64,000 bases of DNA from Arcanobacterium sp. S3PF19. Lineage in GTDB: Bacteria > Actinomycetota > Actinomycetes > Actinomycetales > Actinomycetaceae. The notes under the pieces are model-generated. The model was not told the DNA's origin. It saw only the letters and a program-made list of their open reading frames with translations, and ran no database searches. Made by a program: the position numbers and the translations under genes. Shown piece after piece: positions 26,884-36,323 of this stretch (positions are counted from its first letter, which is position 1; the number at the start of each line of letters is the position of its first letter). The stretch is from positions 186,001-250,000 of the forward strand of contig NZ_JRMX01000014.1 of assembly GCF_000758825.1 (NCBI RefSeq). The letters run 5' to 3'.

Positions 26884-28740
26884 TCAGTTTGTATTCGGTT
26901 TTCTGTTCGGATCGCCGCTGCCGTTATCCGCCGGAGAGTTGGTCTGCTGATCCGGCTTGTTCTGCTGCGGCGGCACGGGTTTGGGCGCCGGTCCGGAAGA
27001 GACAACCAGTTCTATGCGCTGATCGGATCTCACCTTTCCCGCCAGCGGGTTCTGGCTGATAACGGTCCCCTTCGCTGCATCGTTTTCCACAGTTTTCATG
27101 TTGAAAACAAGCTTTCTTGCGTTCAGTTCGTTTTGCGCGCTTTCCAAAGAGCCGTTTACCAGGTTCGGCAAATCCACCTGCCCTGTGGAGACATACAGAG
27201 TAACCGAACTGCCTTTTGCCACCGGCGATCCTGCGGCAGGCTCCGTTTCAAATACGATATTTTTGCCGAGTCCGGGTTTGTCTTCCTGCTCGATATTGCC
27301 TACTGTCAGCCCCGCTTCTTTCAGTTCCCGTTTCGCTTCCTCAAGCGTTTTGTTTCCCGAAACAAGATCCGGCATATTTACGTTTTTTGCGCCCGAGGAA
27401 AAATGAACCGTAACTTCGCTTCCGGGTTTAACTTCGGCGCCGACTTTGGGATCGGAAGAAACAAAACTTCCTGCGGGAACGGAGTCGTCTTCCACGCTTT
27501 CACCCAGTCTGAATTTAAGTTTTGCTTTTTCCAAAGCCTGCCGTGCCTGCACCTGGTTCATTCCTTTCAGGTCGGGCACTTTCACAAGCGTGACGGCAGG
27601 CGCATCCTGCGTGTCCGTCATCGCGCTGTGGATGGCAAATCCTATTCCGGCCACGGCAAGTACGGCAAGAACGGCCACAAGCCAGATCAGCGCTTTCTTT
27701 TTCCGTCCGGGCGGAGTTACCGGGGTGAAGCCGGTATCCGTACCGTTGGTTGGATTGGGTTCGCTCATCGGCGAATATATTTCCGTAGGCACGGTCGGCG
27801 TTATCTGTGTTGCCTCCGCAGGCCGGGGAGGAGTCGGCAGCACGGAAGTCTGCCACATTTTGATCTGCGGAGCGTCCACTTCCCCTCCGCGGGATGCGGC
27901 CAGCAGGTCCGCGCGCATTTCGGCCGCGCTCTGATAGCGGTCTTCGCGCCTTTTGGCCAGCGACTTCATTACAATCCGGTCAATCGTGTTCGGAATGTCT
28001 TTCGCGATGGACGAGGCGGGTTTCGGCGTCTCGGACACATGCTGATATGCCACGGCAACGGCAGAATCTCCCTGAAACGGGGGTCTGCCGGTAAGCAGTT
28101 CGTAAAGCAGACAGCCGGTTGAATAAAGATCGGAGCGCGCATCCACCACTTCTCCGCGCGCCTGCTCCGGCGAGAGATACTGCGCCGTTCCGACAACGGA
28201 ATTCGTGGAGGTCATCGTGGCGGCAGAGTCGGCAACCGCACGGGCAATCCCGAAATCCATCACCTTTACTTTTCCGTCCTGGCTGAGCATAATATTGCCG
28301 GGTTTGATGTCGCGGTGAATAATTCCTTCCCGATGGGAGTATTCCAACGCGGAAAGCACACCTACAATAATCTGAACCGCTTCGTTGATCGGAAGGGCGT
28401 TACCTCCCGAGAGGAGCTTTGCGACGGTTCTTCCGCGCACATATTCCATCACGATATAGGGAAGGGAAACAGTGCGCCCGGCGGATGTCTTTATTTTTTC
28501 CTCACCCGTGTCGTAGACGGCAACAATTGCCGGGTGGTTCAGTGCGGCCGCCGACTGTGCCTCGCGCCGGAAACGGGCAAGAAATGTGGGATCCGCAGCA
28601 AGATCGGAACGCAGTATTTTAACCGCAACCGTGCGTGAAAGGCGTGTGTCGTAACCGAGATGAACCTGCGCCATTCCGCCGCGCCCGATCAAATCTCCGA
28701 TTTCGTAACGGTCGCCTAGCATTCTTGGTATTTCCGTCAT
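26884..28740 (-). CDS. pknB: Ser/Thr protein kinase with PASTA domains (PknB)
   Basis: Membrane kinase that senses muropeptides and controls growth and division. The 618-residue protein has a full kinase domain (about residues 11-275) with the glycine loop LIGRGGMAQVHLG, Lys in VAVKILR, the catalytic HRDIKPGNIML and DFGIARA, and an activation loop rich in Thr. One membrane helix follows near residue 350, then three outer PASTA domains and a Pro/Gln/Asn-rich end. It is the last gene of the fhaA-fhaB-pstP-rodA-pbpA-pknB cluster, 106 bases after pbpA. The second kinase gene (pknA) found here in mycobacteria is absent. Confidence 0.96.
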   Translation of the reverse strand: MTEIPRMLGDRYEIGDLIGRGGMAQVHLGYDTRLSRTVAVKILRSDLAADPTFLARFRREAQSAAALNHPAIVAVYDTGEEKIKTSAGRTVSLPYIVMEYVRGRTVAKLLSGGNALPINEAVQIIVGVLSALEYSHREGIIHRDIKPGNIMLSQDGKVKVMDFGIARAVADSAATMTSTNSVVGTAQYLSPEQARGEVVDARSDLYSTGCLLYELLTGRPPFQGDSAVAVAYQHVSETPKPASSIAKDIPNTIDRIVMKSLAKRREDRYQSAAEMRADLLAASRGGEVDAPQIKMWQTSVLPTPPRPAEATQITPTVPTEIYSPMSEPNPTNGTDTGFTPVTPPGRKKKALIWLVAVLAVLAVAGIGFAIHSAMTDTQDAPAVTLVKVPDLKGMNQVQARQALEKAKLKFRLGESVEDDSVPAGSFVSSDPKVGAEVKPGSEVTVHFSSGAKNVNMPDLVSGNKTLEEAKRELKEAGLTVGNIEQEDKPGLGKNIVFETEPAAGSPVAKGSSVTLYVSTGQVDLPNLVNGSLESAQNELNARKLVFNMKTVENDAAKGTVISQNPLAGKVRSDQRIELVVSSGPAPKPVPPQQNKPDQQTNSPADNGSGDPNRKPNTN

Positions 28741-28846
28741 CGTTTAACTCCTTGGGTTACAGCCGCTGCCATATATAATACTGCCAAACATAACCAAAAA
28801 ACTGTGAAAACAAAAGGTTGCGATTGGATTACAAATTTTTCCCCGC

Positions 28847-30283
28847 TCATTTTTCCGTCACCGCCCTAATGACTTTTTGGGCAATGGGAGCAGCCTTTTC
28901 CCCGCCGTAGCCGCTGTTTTCCACCAGTACGGCAACCGCGACACGCGAATTTTCCCCCGCTTCAAAACCGATAAACCATGCGTGCGGAAGTCTGTTTTTC
29001 CCCGTTTCCGCCGTGCCCGTTTTCCCCGCAACATTTATTCCCGGCACGCGGGCCGCTTTTCCGCCGCCTTTGTTTACCACATCCTGCATCATTGAGCTTA
29101 AAGCGTCTGCGGTTGAGGGGGAAACGGGAGTGGAAAACGTCTTCGGTTCCGTTTCGTCCAGCACTTCCAGATCAGAAGAAAGCACCTTGTCCACAAGATA
29201 GGGTTTCATCACTTTTCCGTGATTGGCCACTCCCGCGGCAACCATTGCCATCTGAATCGGACTTACCTGAATATCGCGCTGCCCGAAGGAATCCATGGCC
29301 AGTGCGATATCGTCGGCCGGTTTGGGGAACCGCGAAGGACGCACCGGCAAAGGAACCGCGAGCTTCTTTCGGAAACCGAATTTTTCCGCCCGGCTTATCA
29401 TTTTTTCCGCGCCCAGGGCTTTCCCCGCCAGTGCAAAAGTAGTATTGCACGATTGTACAAATGCGGTGCGCAGAGAGGTTTTTCCCGACCCGTTCCCGCA
29501 GATCCCCCCGTCGTTTTTAACGGAGATGTTCGTTCCCGGCGGCGTCCATACGGTAGGGGAATCCACCTGCGAATCCGGGCTCAGACCCGATTCGAGCATT
29601 GCCGCTGCGGTGATTACCTTAAACACGGAGCCCGGAGGATAAAGATTACCGCCCAGAGCTCTGTTTAGCAGTGGTTTTGCGGGATCTGCGGAAAGGTTTT
29701 TCCATGAATCCACGGCGTTTTTTATTTCATGCGCGGCAACGGCATTCGGATCAAAACCGGGTGTGGAAACAAGGGCAAGAATTTTTCCCGTGCCCGGTTC
29801 CAGCGCCACGACGGCCCCTTTCCGGTTTCCCAGCGCCGAAACGGCTGCCGCCTGTGCTTTTGGATTGACCGTAAGGGATACCGCTGCGCCTTTTTCGTCT
29901 TCACCGGTTAGAATATCCTGTATTTTCTGCCGCGCAAGACGGGGATCCGAACCCCCGAGAACGGAATTTTCCGTACGTTCCAGGCCCGTCATTGAATTAT
30001 GCGCCACGGAAAAGTATCCCGTTATCGCACAATACGCCGGACCTTCCAGGTAGAGACGCCGGTAGCGGTAGGCGTCGTTTGCCGGCCGGGATTTAACGAT
30101 TTCTTTTCCCGCCACGATAATCGGTCCGCGGTTTACCCCATATTCCCTGTATAAGGTACGCGCATTTCGCGGATCGGCGTTAAGGGAAGGCGCGGCAAAA
30201 AACTGAATATAGGTTGCCGCAGCCATCAGCGTCAAAAACATAATCAGAATAACGATACTCAGTCTGCGCAGCGGACGGTTCAT
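28847..30283 (-). CDS. pbpA: Penicillin-binding protein PbpA (transpeptidase)
   Basis: Class B penicillin-binding protein that cross-links peptidoglycan. The 478-residue protein has one N-terminal membrane helix, a dimerisation/pedestal region and a transpeptidase domain. The active Ser is in PPGSVFKVI (SxxK), the second motif is SCN in FVQSCNTTFA, and the third is KTG in VAGKTGTAE. Its ATG overlaps the end of rodA by four bases, so the glycan polymerase and cross-linker are made together. Confidence 0.95.
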   Translation of the reverse strand: MNRPLRRLSIVILIMFLTLMAAATYIQFFAAPSLNADPRNARTLYREYGVNRGPIIVAGKEIVKSRPANDAYRYRRLYLEGPAYCAITGYFSVAHNSMTGLERTENSVLGGSDPRLARQKIQDILTGEDEKGAAVSLTVNPKAQAAAVSALGNRKGAVVALEPGTGKILALVSTPGFDPNAVAAHEIKNAVDSWKNLSADPAKPLLNRALGGNLYPPGSVFKVITAAAMLESGLSPDSQVDSPTVWTPPGTNISVKNDGGICGNGSGKTSLRTAFVQSCNTTFALAGKALGAEKMISRAEKFGFRKKLAVPLPVRPSRFPKPADDIALAMDSFGQRDIQVSPIQMAMVAAGVANHGKVMKPYLVDKVLSSDLEVLDETEPKTFSTPVSPSTADALSSMMQDVVNKGGGKAARVPGINVAGKTGTAETGKNRLPHAWFIGFEAGENSRVAVAVLVENSGYGGEKAAPIAQKVIRAVTEK

Positions 30284-31758
30284 AATTTCACCGCCTCCGT
30301 GGGGTATGAATCGGGCCTAATCTGTGTTTCGCGTTCCGTGCCGTTTATATCCGTTTCATCGCCGGTGTTTATATCCATGTTTTTTGCGATGTGTTCCAAA
30401 TCGGCCGGGGTCAGGCTTTGCAAAGAAGCGTTCCCCGCCGTCTGCGGACGTCTTGCATCGTTTGACATACGCAGCAGAATACCGACGATGATCCAGTTCG
30501 CCAGCAGGGAGGATCCCCCGAGCGCAAGGAACGGCAGGGCCAGTCCCGAAAGCGGAATCACGCGCGTTACCCCGCCGACCACCACAAAACACTGCAGTGC
30601 GGTGACGACGCCGAAGCCCGTGGCAAGGAGTTTTCCGAACCCGTCACGCAGCAGTATTCCGATCCTGAATGCTCTGAAAATAAGCAGCAGATAAAGGCAG
30701 AGGATTGCCGTAAATCCAAAGAGTCCTATTTCTTCCCCGAAAGAGGCGATAATGAAATCCGAATTGGCGGCGAAAGAATTGGTTGGGTGTCCCTGTCCGA
30801 AACCGGTTCCGAACAGTCCTCCGCCGGCCATCCCAAACCAGCCCTGAACAAGCTGATACGAGCCGTGGGGCGCGTTGTATACGGCAGGATCCAGAGCGTG
30901 AAGCCACACCGTAAACCGCGCCTGAATGTGCGGCATTGCCCGCACAATTGCGTAACCGCCGAAGACGGAGAGAATTCCGCCGATCACCAGCCAGGAAACG
31001 CGTTCCGTGGAAACGTAGAGCATGGCCACAAACAGTCCGAAAAACAGCAGCGCGGTTCCGAAATCGCGTTCCATCGCCAGAATTCCCAGGCAGATTGCCC
31101 ATGCCACCAAAATCGGGGCCAGATAGCGCAGCTGAGGCAGCTGCAGACCGCATACTTTTTTCCCCGCGAGGGAAAGATTGTCGCGCTGGACAACCAAATA
31201 TCCGGCAAAAAACACAACAAGGCAGATTTTTCCCAATTCCGCGGGCTGATAGGAAAAGCCGAAAATTCTGATCCACAGCCGTGCGCCGTAAATTTCTTTT
31301 CCTATTCCCGGAAGCATTGGCGAGAGAAGCAGCAAAATCCCCGCGATCAGAAACAAATATGTGAAACGGCGCAGGGTGCGGTGGTCCCTGAGAACGGCCA
31401 AAGCCGCAATCATCAGCACGATTCCCACAAACGACAGCACGAACTGACCCGTGAACTGCGTCGCCTGGCCTTTTTGCCGGAGTGCGAAATCAATCCGGTA
31501 GATCATCAGCAGACCCATTCCGTTTAAGGCGACGGCGGTGGGAAAAAGAACGGGATCTGCCCGGGGGGCAAATTTTCTGATCAGCAGATGGGCAGCAAAC
31601 AGACAGATAAGCACGGCGGCACATACCGGGACGAAGTTATCCGGCATGATAGTGCTTTTATGCTCGGTCTGCCAAAGGGAGAACCATCCCTGAAAACAGA
31701 GCAGGACGGCTGTAAGCATCAAACCCAGTTCGGCAAAACGCCCTGTTTTGACTCTCAT
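30280..31758 (-). CDS. rodA: RodA/FtsW-type peptidoglycan polymerase
   Basis: SEDS glycosyltransferase that extends glycan strands from lipid II and works with the class B PBP coded next. The 492 residues include about eleven or twelve membrane segments. Conserved SEDS stretches include LAVLRDHRTLRRF, FGFSYQPAELGKIC, AMERDFGTALLFFGLFVAML and NSDFIIASFGEEIGLFG. A polar tail of about 60 residues follows. The ATG overlaps pstP and the stop overlaps pbpA, each by four bases. Confidence 0.95.
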   Translation of the reverse strand: MRVKTGRFAELGLMLTAVLLCFQGWFSLWQTEHKSTIMPDNFVPVCAAVLICLFAAHLLIRKFAPRADPVLFPTAVALNGMGLLMIYRIDFALRQKGQATQFTGQFVLSFVGIVLMIAALAVLRDHRTLRRFTYLFLIAGILLLLSPMLPGIGKEIYGARLWIRIFGFSYQPAELGKICLVVFFAGYLVVQRDNLSLAGKKVCGLQLPQLRYLAPILVAWAICLGILAMERDFGTALLFFGLFVAMLYVSTERVSWLVIGGILSVFGGYAIVRAMPHIQARFTVWLHALDPAVYNAPHGSYQLVQGWFGMAGGGLFGTGFGQGHPTNSFAANSDFIIASFGEEIGLFGFTAILCLYLLLIFRAFRIGILLRDGFGKLLATGFGVVTALQCFVVVGGVTRVIPLSGLALPFLALGGSSLLANWIIVGILLRMSNDARRPQTAGNASLQSLTPADLEHIAKNMDINTGDETDINGTERETQIRPDSYPTEAVKL

Positions 31759-33068
31759 TTCCCTGTCTCCGAAGGTGTCTCTGCCTTCTGTTTATCCGTG
31801 CCGGACAGCGCCCCGGATTTGTTTTTGCCGTAGGAAAGAATGTTGCGCAGTGCCTCTTTCGCTTCTTTTTCCGAGGATTTGCTGATTCCGCTTTTCAGCC
31901 GGTGCTGCACAAAAACAGGCAGATCGGCGACTTTTACCGATGTTACTTTTACGCACCTGTGCAGACGCAGCGGCCCGATGTTCTGCGAAACGCCCTGATA
32001 AAGGGCAACTTTTCCCCTGTAGGGAGCCACAAAGTACTGCCGCTGCGACCATGCGTATCCGCCCTCCAGGCAGGCACAGAGCACTGCGGCTGCCACAAGC
32101 GTGAAAAGCGCCTGTAGGCCTCTCTTCTTTCTTTTTTTCCGCGCGCTTTCTTTTTCCTCTTTTCCCCCATTCTCCGGCTGCCGTCCGGCCGGAGCGGATG
32201 GCGGAAGATGTTCTGCCGGGGCATTCCGCCCGCCGGGTGAAGTCTGTGTTAAATCGAAACGGTAATCTGCCGCGGCCCCCACAATAACGGGCTGTTCGTA
32301 TTTTCCGCGGGCCGCGTCTTTGCCGTTTTCGGCGGGAGCATCGCTTTCGTCAACCACATCGGCAAGAATAACGGTGACGTTGTCCGGCGCACCTGCGGCG
32401 AGGGCAAGTTCGATTAACCGTTCCGCGCAGGCGTCCAAATCCGGCACGGAAACGAGCACATTTGCCAGGGTTTCGTCGCTGACCACGCCAAACAGTCCGT
32501 CCGAACAGAGCAGCCAGCGGTCTGCGGGCAGAGCTTCACGCATTGATTCGTCAAATTCCACGTCCATCGGGTTGGCGTCCAGAGCGTAAAGGATTTTGTT
32601 TCGTTCCGGATGCGTGCGTGCCTCTTCGGGCGTGATCTGCCCCCGGTCCACCAGGTACTGCACGTAGGTGTGGTCGCGCGTGATCTGCATGAGCCGGTTG
32701 TTTCTCAGCAGATATGCGCGTGAATCCCCGATGTGTACCATGCCCAGTCTGTCTCCCGCGCGCAGCAGGGCGATACACGTTGTGCCCATTCCGCGAAGTT
32801 TCGGATTTTCTTCCACGCGGCGCACCAGATCCCAATGGGCCTCCCGAATGGTCCGGCGCAGTTTCGGCAGCAGTTCTTCCGCGGGATATACGCCGTCGGT
32901 CTGCCGCAGATGGGCAATTGCAACGGCCGAGGCGACGTCTCCGGCTGCCGCTCCGCCCATTCCGTCGGCAACCGCAATCAGATTGGGTGAGGCGTAGCCC
33001 GAATCTTCGTTGTTTTTGCGCACCAAACCGATATTGGTGCGTGCGGCATAGTGTAACCGAAGAGTCAT
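31755..33068 (-). CDS. pstP: PP2C-family Ser/Thr phosphatase PstP
   Basis: Removes phosphate from PknB and its targets. The 437-residue protein has a PP2C domain over about residues 1-235, with the metal-binding Asp in LIAVADGMGGAAAGDVAS, the MVHIGDSRAYLLR strand, SDGLFGVVSDE and GAPDNVTVILADVVD. A linker, one membrane helix (about 310-330) and an outer domain of about 100 residues follow, as in mycobacterial PstP. It overlaps fhaB and rodA by four bases on each side. The outer C-terminal part is not conserved and has no assigned role. Confidence 0.94.
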   Translation of the reverse strand: MTLRLHYAARTNIGLVRKNNEDSGYASPNLIAVADGMGGAAAGDVASAVAIAHLRQTDGVYPAEELLPKLRRTIREAHWDLVRRVEENPKLRGMGTTCIALLRAGDRLGMVHIGDSRAYLLRNNRLMQITRDHTYVQYLVDRGQITPEEARTHPERNKILYALDANPMDVEFDESMREALPADRWLLCSDGLFGVVSDETLANVLVSVPDLDACAERLIELALAAGAPDNVTVILADVVDESDAPAENGKDAARGKYEQPVIVGAAADYRFDLTQTSPGGRNAPAEHLPPSAPAGRQPENGGKEEKESARKKRKKRGLQALFTLVAAAVLCACLEGGYAWSQRQYFVAPYRGKVALYQGVSQNIGPLRLHRCVKVTSVKVADLPVFVQHRLKSGISKSSEKEAKEALRNILSYGKNKSGALSGTDKQKAETPSETGK

Positions 33069-33523
33069 TGTGCCAACTCCAATACCGTTTTCCCGATTGT
33101 AACCCTCATCCCCGGTTTAAGGGGGACGGGGTGGTGAATCTTTTGCGAATTGATCCAGGTTCCGTTGGTTGAATCCAGGTCTTCAACGTAAACCTGTCCC
33201 CTGTAATTATAAAACTGTGCGTGGCGCGCGGAAGCATAACTGTCGTTCAGCACGAGCGAGGAATCCGGAGACCTTCCGACAAGTACCGTGTTTGCCCCGA
33301 TGTCCAAAGTTGTTCCCGCCAGGGGGCCGGCGGTTACCAGCAGTCTTGATGTGCGGCGGAGACTGTCGGCGCTGCGCGGGGGTTTTTCGCTCTTCCGTTC
33401 GGGGGCGGGTCCGGCCGGATTCGGTGTGACGTCACGGATGACGGTCCGAACCAAAAGCAGAATCAGCGCCCACAGGAGAACGAGAAAGCCGTAGCGCAGC
33501 AGTGTGATCAGTAATGCGCTCAT
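33065..33523 (-). CDS. fhaB: FHA-domain protein FhaB (FipA-like)
   Basis: Membrane-anchored phosphothreonine-binding adaptor of the division machinery. The ATG at 33523 overlaps the fhaA stop (ATGA) and has GGAG upstream, so it is preferred to 33544. The 152 residues contain an N-terminal membrane helix (about 1-27), a linker, and an FHA domain with VLVGRSPDSSLVLND, the SARHAQF segment and LDSTNGTWIN, all key parts of the phosphothreonine pocket. Confidence 0.93.
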   Translation of the reverse strand: MSALLITLLRYGFLVLLWALILLLVRTVIRDVTPNPAGPAPERKSEKPPRSADSLRRTSRLLVTAGPLAGTTLDIGANTVLVGRSPDSSLVLNDSYASARHAQFYNYRGQVYVEDLDSTNGTWINSQKIHHPVPLKPGMRVTIGKTVLELAQ

Positions 33524-34218
33524 GAGGTCTCCGGTGCGGTCCAAAACATGATCTGCGTTTTTCCGATCGTGACGGTGTTGCCGTCCACCAGGGTAGCCTT
33601 ATTTATCCGGTGCCCTTCCACATAGGTGCCGTTTGTGGAATTCAGGTCGGAAGCTATTACGCCGTGGGGGGTAATTTTCAGTTCCAGGTGCCGGCGCGAC
33701 ACGCCGGCGTCGTCTACGGGGATGTCGCAGTTTGATCCTCTGCCGATGACGGTTACCGCGCCGGTGAGAACATACCTGTTGGCGCCGATTTCAAGAATCG
33801 GATTTTCGCAGGAGGCGGAGTTGCCGGTGGCAGGTGCCACCGCTCCTTTTTTGGATGTGCCGCGCACTACGATTTTTCCGTGCGGCAGCTCCCTGTTTTC
33901 CTTAAACGAAATGCGGATCGGGCCGAGAAAAATATAACGCTGCTCGCGCGCGTAGTTTTTCGCAACCGAAGACAGTTCTTGCTGCAGAGCAAGTTCTCCC
34001 CACTGTGAAATTTTTTCAAAGTCGTGGGATGAGAGACTGATCAGGAAATCATTGGGCACTATCGTGCGGTCGCGGCTGATGGCCGCACTGCGTTCGTCCA
34101 TGGATTTCTTGATTCCCGTGGCCAGTTCCACAGGCTTCAGATTTGCCCGAAAAGCGCGGGAGAATGCGTTGTCTACGGCATTTTCCACGCCGCGCTCTAT
34201 CCGATCGAAAATTCCCAC
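33520..34218 (-). CDS. fhaA: FHA-domain protein FhaA (DUF3662-FHA)
   Basis: Adaptor that binds phosphothreonine on partners such as MviN and PknB in relatives. The start is set at GTG 34218, where AGGAG lies five bases upstream and the sequence GIFDRIERGVENAVDNAF matches the family opening; an ATG at 34236 adds six unneeded residues. The N-terminal DUF3662 domain (about 1-125) is followed by a short linker and an FHA domain with VIGRGSNCDIPVDD, VSRRHLEL and LNSTNGTYVEG. It is the first gene of the cell-wall signalling operon. Confidence 0.93.
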   Translation of the reverse strand: MGIFDRIERGVENAVDNAFSRAFRANLKPVELATGIKKSMDERSAAISRDRTIVPNDFLISLSSHDFEKISQWGELALQQELSSVAKNYAREQRYIFLGPIRISFKENRELPHGKIVVRGTSKKGAVAPATGNSASCENPILEIGANRYVLTGAVTVIGRGSNCDIPVDDAGVSRRHLELKITPHGVIASDLNSTNGTYVEGHRINKATLVDGNTVTIGKTQIMFWTAPETS

Positions 34219-34413
34219 GGCCACTCCTTCGTCCATCGGCGTAAATCATTGTTTCTGCGGTTTTAACGATACTTTAGTTTACAGCGGAAACGGTGCGGAT
34301 GCGTATGCGGATTACGTACTGCCCGCCGGGAATGTAGCGTTAAACACTGTATTGCGGTTTGAATCGGCTTCGGTTGTGCGTGTATGCTTAATTCCAGATT
34401 CTTTTTGGATCAT

Positions 34414-34496
34414 GCTCAAGTGGCGGAATGGCAGACGCGCACGGTTCAGGTCCGTGTGCCCGCAAGGGCGTGAGGGTTCAACTCCCTCCTTGAGCA
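34414..34496 (+). tRNA. tRNA-Leu (anticodon CAG)
   Basis: Acceptor GCTCAAG pairs with CTTGAGC. The anticodon arm CACGG-TTCAGGT-CCGTG carries CAG. A long variable arm (GCCCGCAAGGGC) fits the class II structure of tRNA-Leu, and the T loop is GGTTCAACTCC. The discriminator is A34496 and CCA is not encoded. Confidence 0.96.
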
Positions 34497-34507
34497 CTTT
34501 ATTTCTT

Positions 34508-34537
34508 CCGCAGATGTTTTCTCTGCGGATTTTTTAT
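34508..34537 (+). terminator. Terminator after tRNA-Leu
   Basis: CCGCAGA at 34508-34514 pairs with TCTGCGG at 34522-34528 across a seven-base loop, followed by ATTTTTTATT. Confidence 0.85.
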
Positions 34538-34682
34538 TCCCTTTTTCTTTCTTTGTTTTCGGGATTTTCCTATTTGGGGCTTTGGGATAACCGCCTTTGT
34601 TTTCGCCGGTTTTGCGCCCGGTGCGGCGCGTCCGTTTCAAAATACACTTTTACAACTTACGTAAATGTGTAATCATAGAATT

Positions 34683-36323
34683 ATGAGTGATATCACCTTA
34701 CCGCCGATGGAATATAACCTCTGGGGAACGCCCGAGGAAAGCAAACCTCTCCCCGCGGCCGTAAAAAAGATAACGAAGTCTTTGTTTGGGGCAAAGGGGA
34801 ACGGCGGAGCGTCTCTGCCGGCGGAAAAAATCAGGCTCCCGCAATCAGGGATAACACCTGTCCAACTGCGGGAATTGGGTAAAATTGTGGGCGATAACTA
34901 CGTTTCGCAGGAGCACGAACAGCGTTTGCGCAGGTCGCGCGGGAAGTCGTATCCGGATTTGCTTAAGTGGCGCACCGGCGAAACGCTGAGCGCGCCGGAC
35001 GCCGTTATTGCGCCGAAAACGGAAGCGGAAGTTCTGCGGATTCTTAAGTACTGTTCCGAAGAAAAAATAGCCGTCGTTACTTTCGGCGGGGGAACTTCCG
35101 TGACCGGCGGAATCTCGCCGCTTGCCGGCGGAATGAAATCCGTGCTCAGTCTTGATGTGAACCGTTTTTGCGCAGTCGAAGACGTAGACAGGCAATCAAT
35201 GCTTGCCACTCTCGGCGCCGGGCTGACCGGGCCGCATGCCGAACTGCTTCTTGCCCAATACGGTCTGCAGCTCGGGCATTTCCCCCAGTCTTTTCCCTAT
35301 GCCACAATCGGCGGATATGCGGTCACCCGTTCTTCCGGGCAAAGCTCCGCCGGCTACGGCAGATTCAGTGAAATGGTCCGTTCGCTGACTGTCGTAACGC
35401 CGCAGGGAATAATGGAAGTGGGACGGCAGGCGCCTTCATCTGCCGCGGGACCCGATCTGCGGGAACTGATTATGGGCTCGGAAGGCATATTCGGGGTAGT
35501 CACCCGCGTACGCGTGCGCGTCCACCCGATTCCGCAGACAAAGCGTTACGAGGCGTTTTCGTTCCCGGATTTCAAAACCGGATGCCGCGCCCTGCGTGCG
35601 GTTGAGCAGGAAAAAACAGGTCCGACGGTGATTAGGCTCTCCGATGAGATAGAGTCGGCGGTAAATCTCGCCTCAACCGACAGTATCGGAGAAACGGATG
35701 CAAAAGAATCCGGATGTGTATGCATCACCATGTACGAGGGCTCTGCGCCGCACACCGCCTCCCGGCACCTGGAAACGCGGAATCTGCTGCTGAAAATGGG
35801 TGCCGTCAGTCTCGGGGAAGGACCTGCCAGACAGTGGGAAAAGGGAAGATTCAAAGCCCCCGTGCTGCGCGACGCGCTGTTGGACGGAGCAATGATCTGC
35901 GAAACACTGGAAACGGCCACAGATTGGGAAAATATTGTGCATCTGCGCGCGGCGGCGGCAGAAGCTCTGGGTACGCATCTGCCTACCACCCCGGCTCTTA
36001 TTATGTGCCATGTGTCGCACGTGTATCCGGAGGGCGCTTCCCTTTATTTCACCGTTATTGCCGGGCAGAGCAAAGATCCCGTCGGCCAGTGGGAGAAAGC
36101 CAAAGCCGCGGTCTGCCGGGCCATTGAGGCCAACGGGGGAACTGTCAGCCATCATCACGGAGTGGGAACGGACCACCTTCCCTATATGGAAGAAGAGATC
36201 GGTCCGCTGGGTATAAAAATACTTCGTGCGGTAAAGGACGCTTTGGACCCGGTGGGAATCATGAATCCGGGAAAACTTATCCCAACAGAAGAAAAGGAAA
36301 AACACGATGAGGCCGGCGGCTGA
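34683..36323 (+). CDS. FAD-linked oxidase, alkylglycerone-phosphate-synthase-like
   Basis: A flavoprotein of the VAO/PCMH group. The 546 residues contain the FAD-binding core VTFGGGTSVTGGI, then GGYAVTRSSGQSSAGYG and a C-terminal domain with SHHHGVGTDHLPYM. The histidine run matches the HHH motif of alkyl-DHAP synthase, which makes the ether bond of ether lipids. The ATG at 34683 is preferred to 34665. The TetR gene overlaps its end by 17 bases and glpD follows, so the three form an operon. The pairing with a glycerol-3-phosphate dehydrogenase, whose product is dihydroxyacetone phosphate, suggests DHAP-derived lipid or glycerol metabolism (inference). Confidence 0.82.
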   Translation: MSDITLPPMEYNLWGTPEESKPLPAAVKKITKSLFGAKGNGGASLPAEKIRLPQSGITPVQLRELGKIVGDNYVSQEHEQRLRRSRGKSYPDLLKWRTGETLSAPDAVIAPKTEAEVLRILKYCSEEKIAVVTFGGGTSVTGGISPLAGGMKSVLSLDVNRFCAVEDVDRQSMLATLGAGLTGPHAELLLAQYGLQLGHFPQSFPYATIGGYAVTRSSGQSSAGYGRFSEMVRSLTVVTPQGIMEVGRQAPSSAAGPDLRELIMGSEGIFGVVTRVRVRVHPIPQTKRYEAFSFPDFKTGCRALRAVEQEKTGPTVIRLSDEIESAVNLASTDSIGETDAKESGCVCITMYEGSAPHTASRHLETRNLLLKMGAVSLGEGPARQWEKGRFKAPVLRDALLDGAMICETLETATDWENIVHLRAAAAEALGTHLPTTPALIMCHVSHVYPEGASLYFTVIAGQSKDPVGQWEKAKAAVCRAIEANGGTVSHHHGVGTDHLPYMEEEIGPLGIKILRAVKDALDPVGIMNPGKLIPTEEKEKHDEAGG

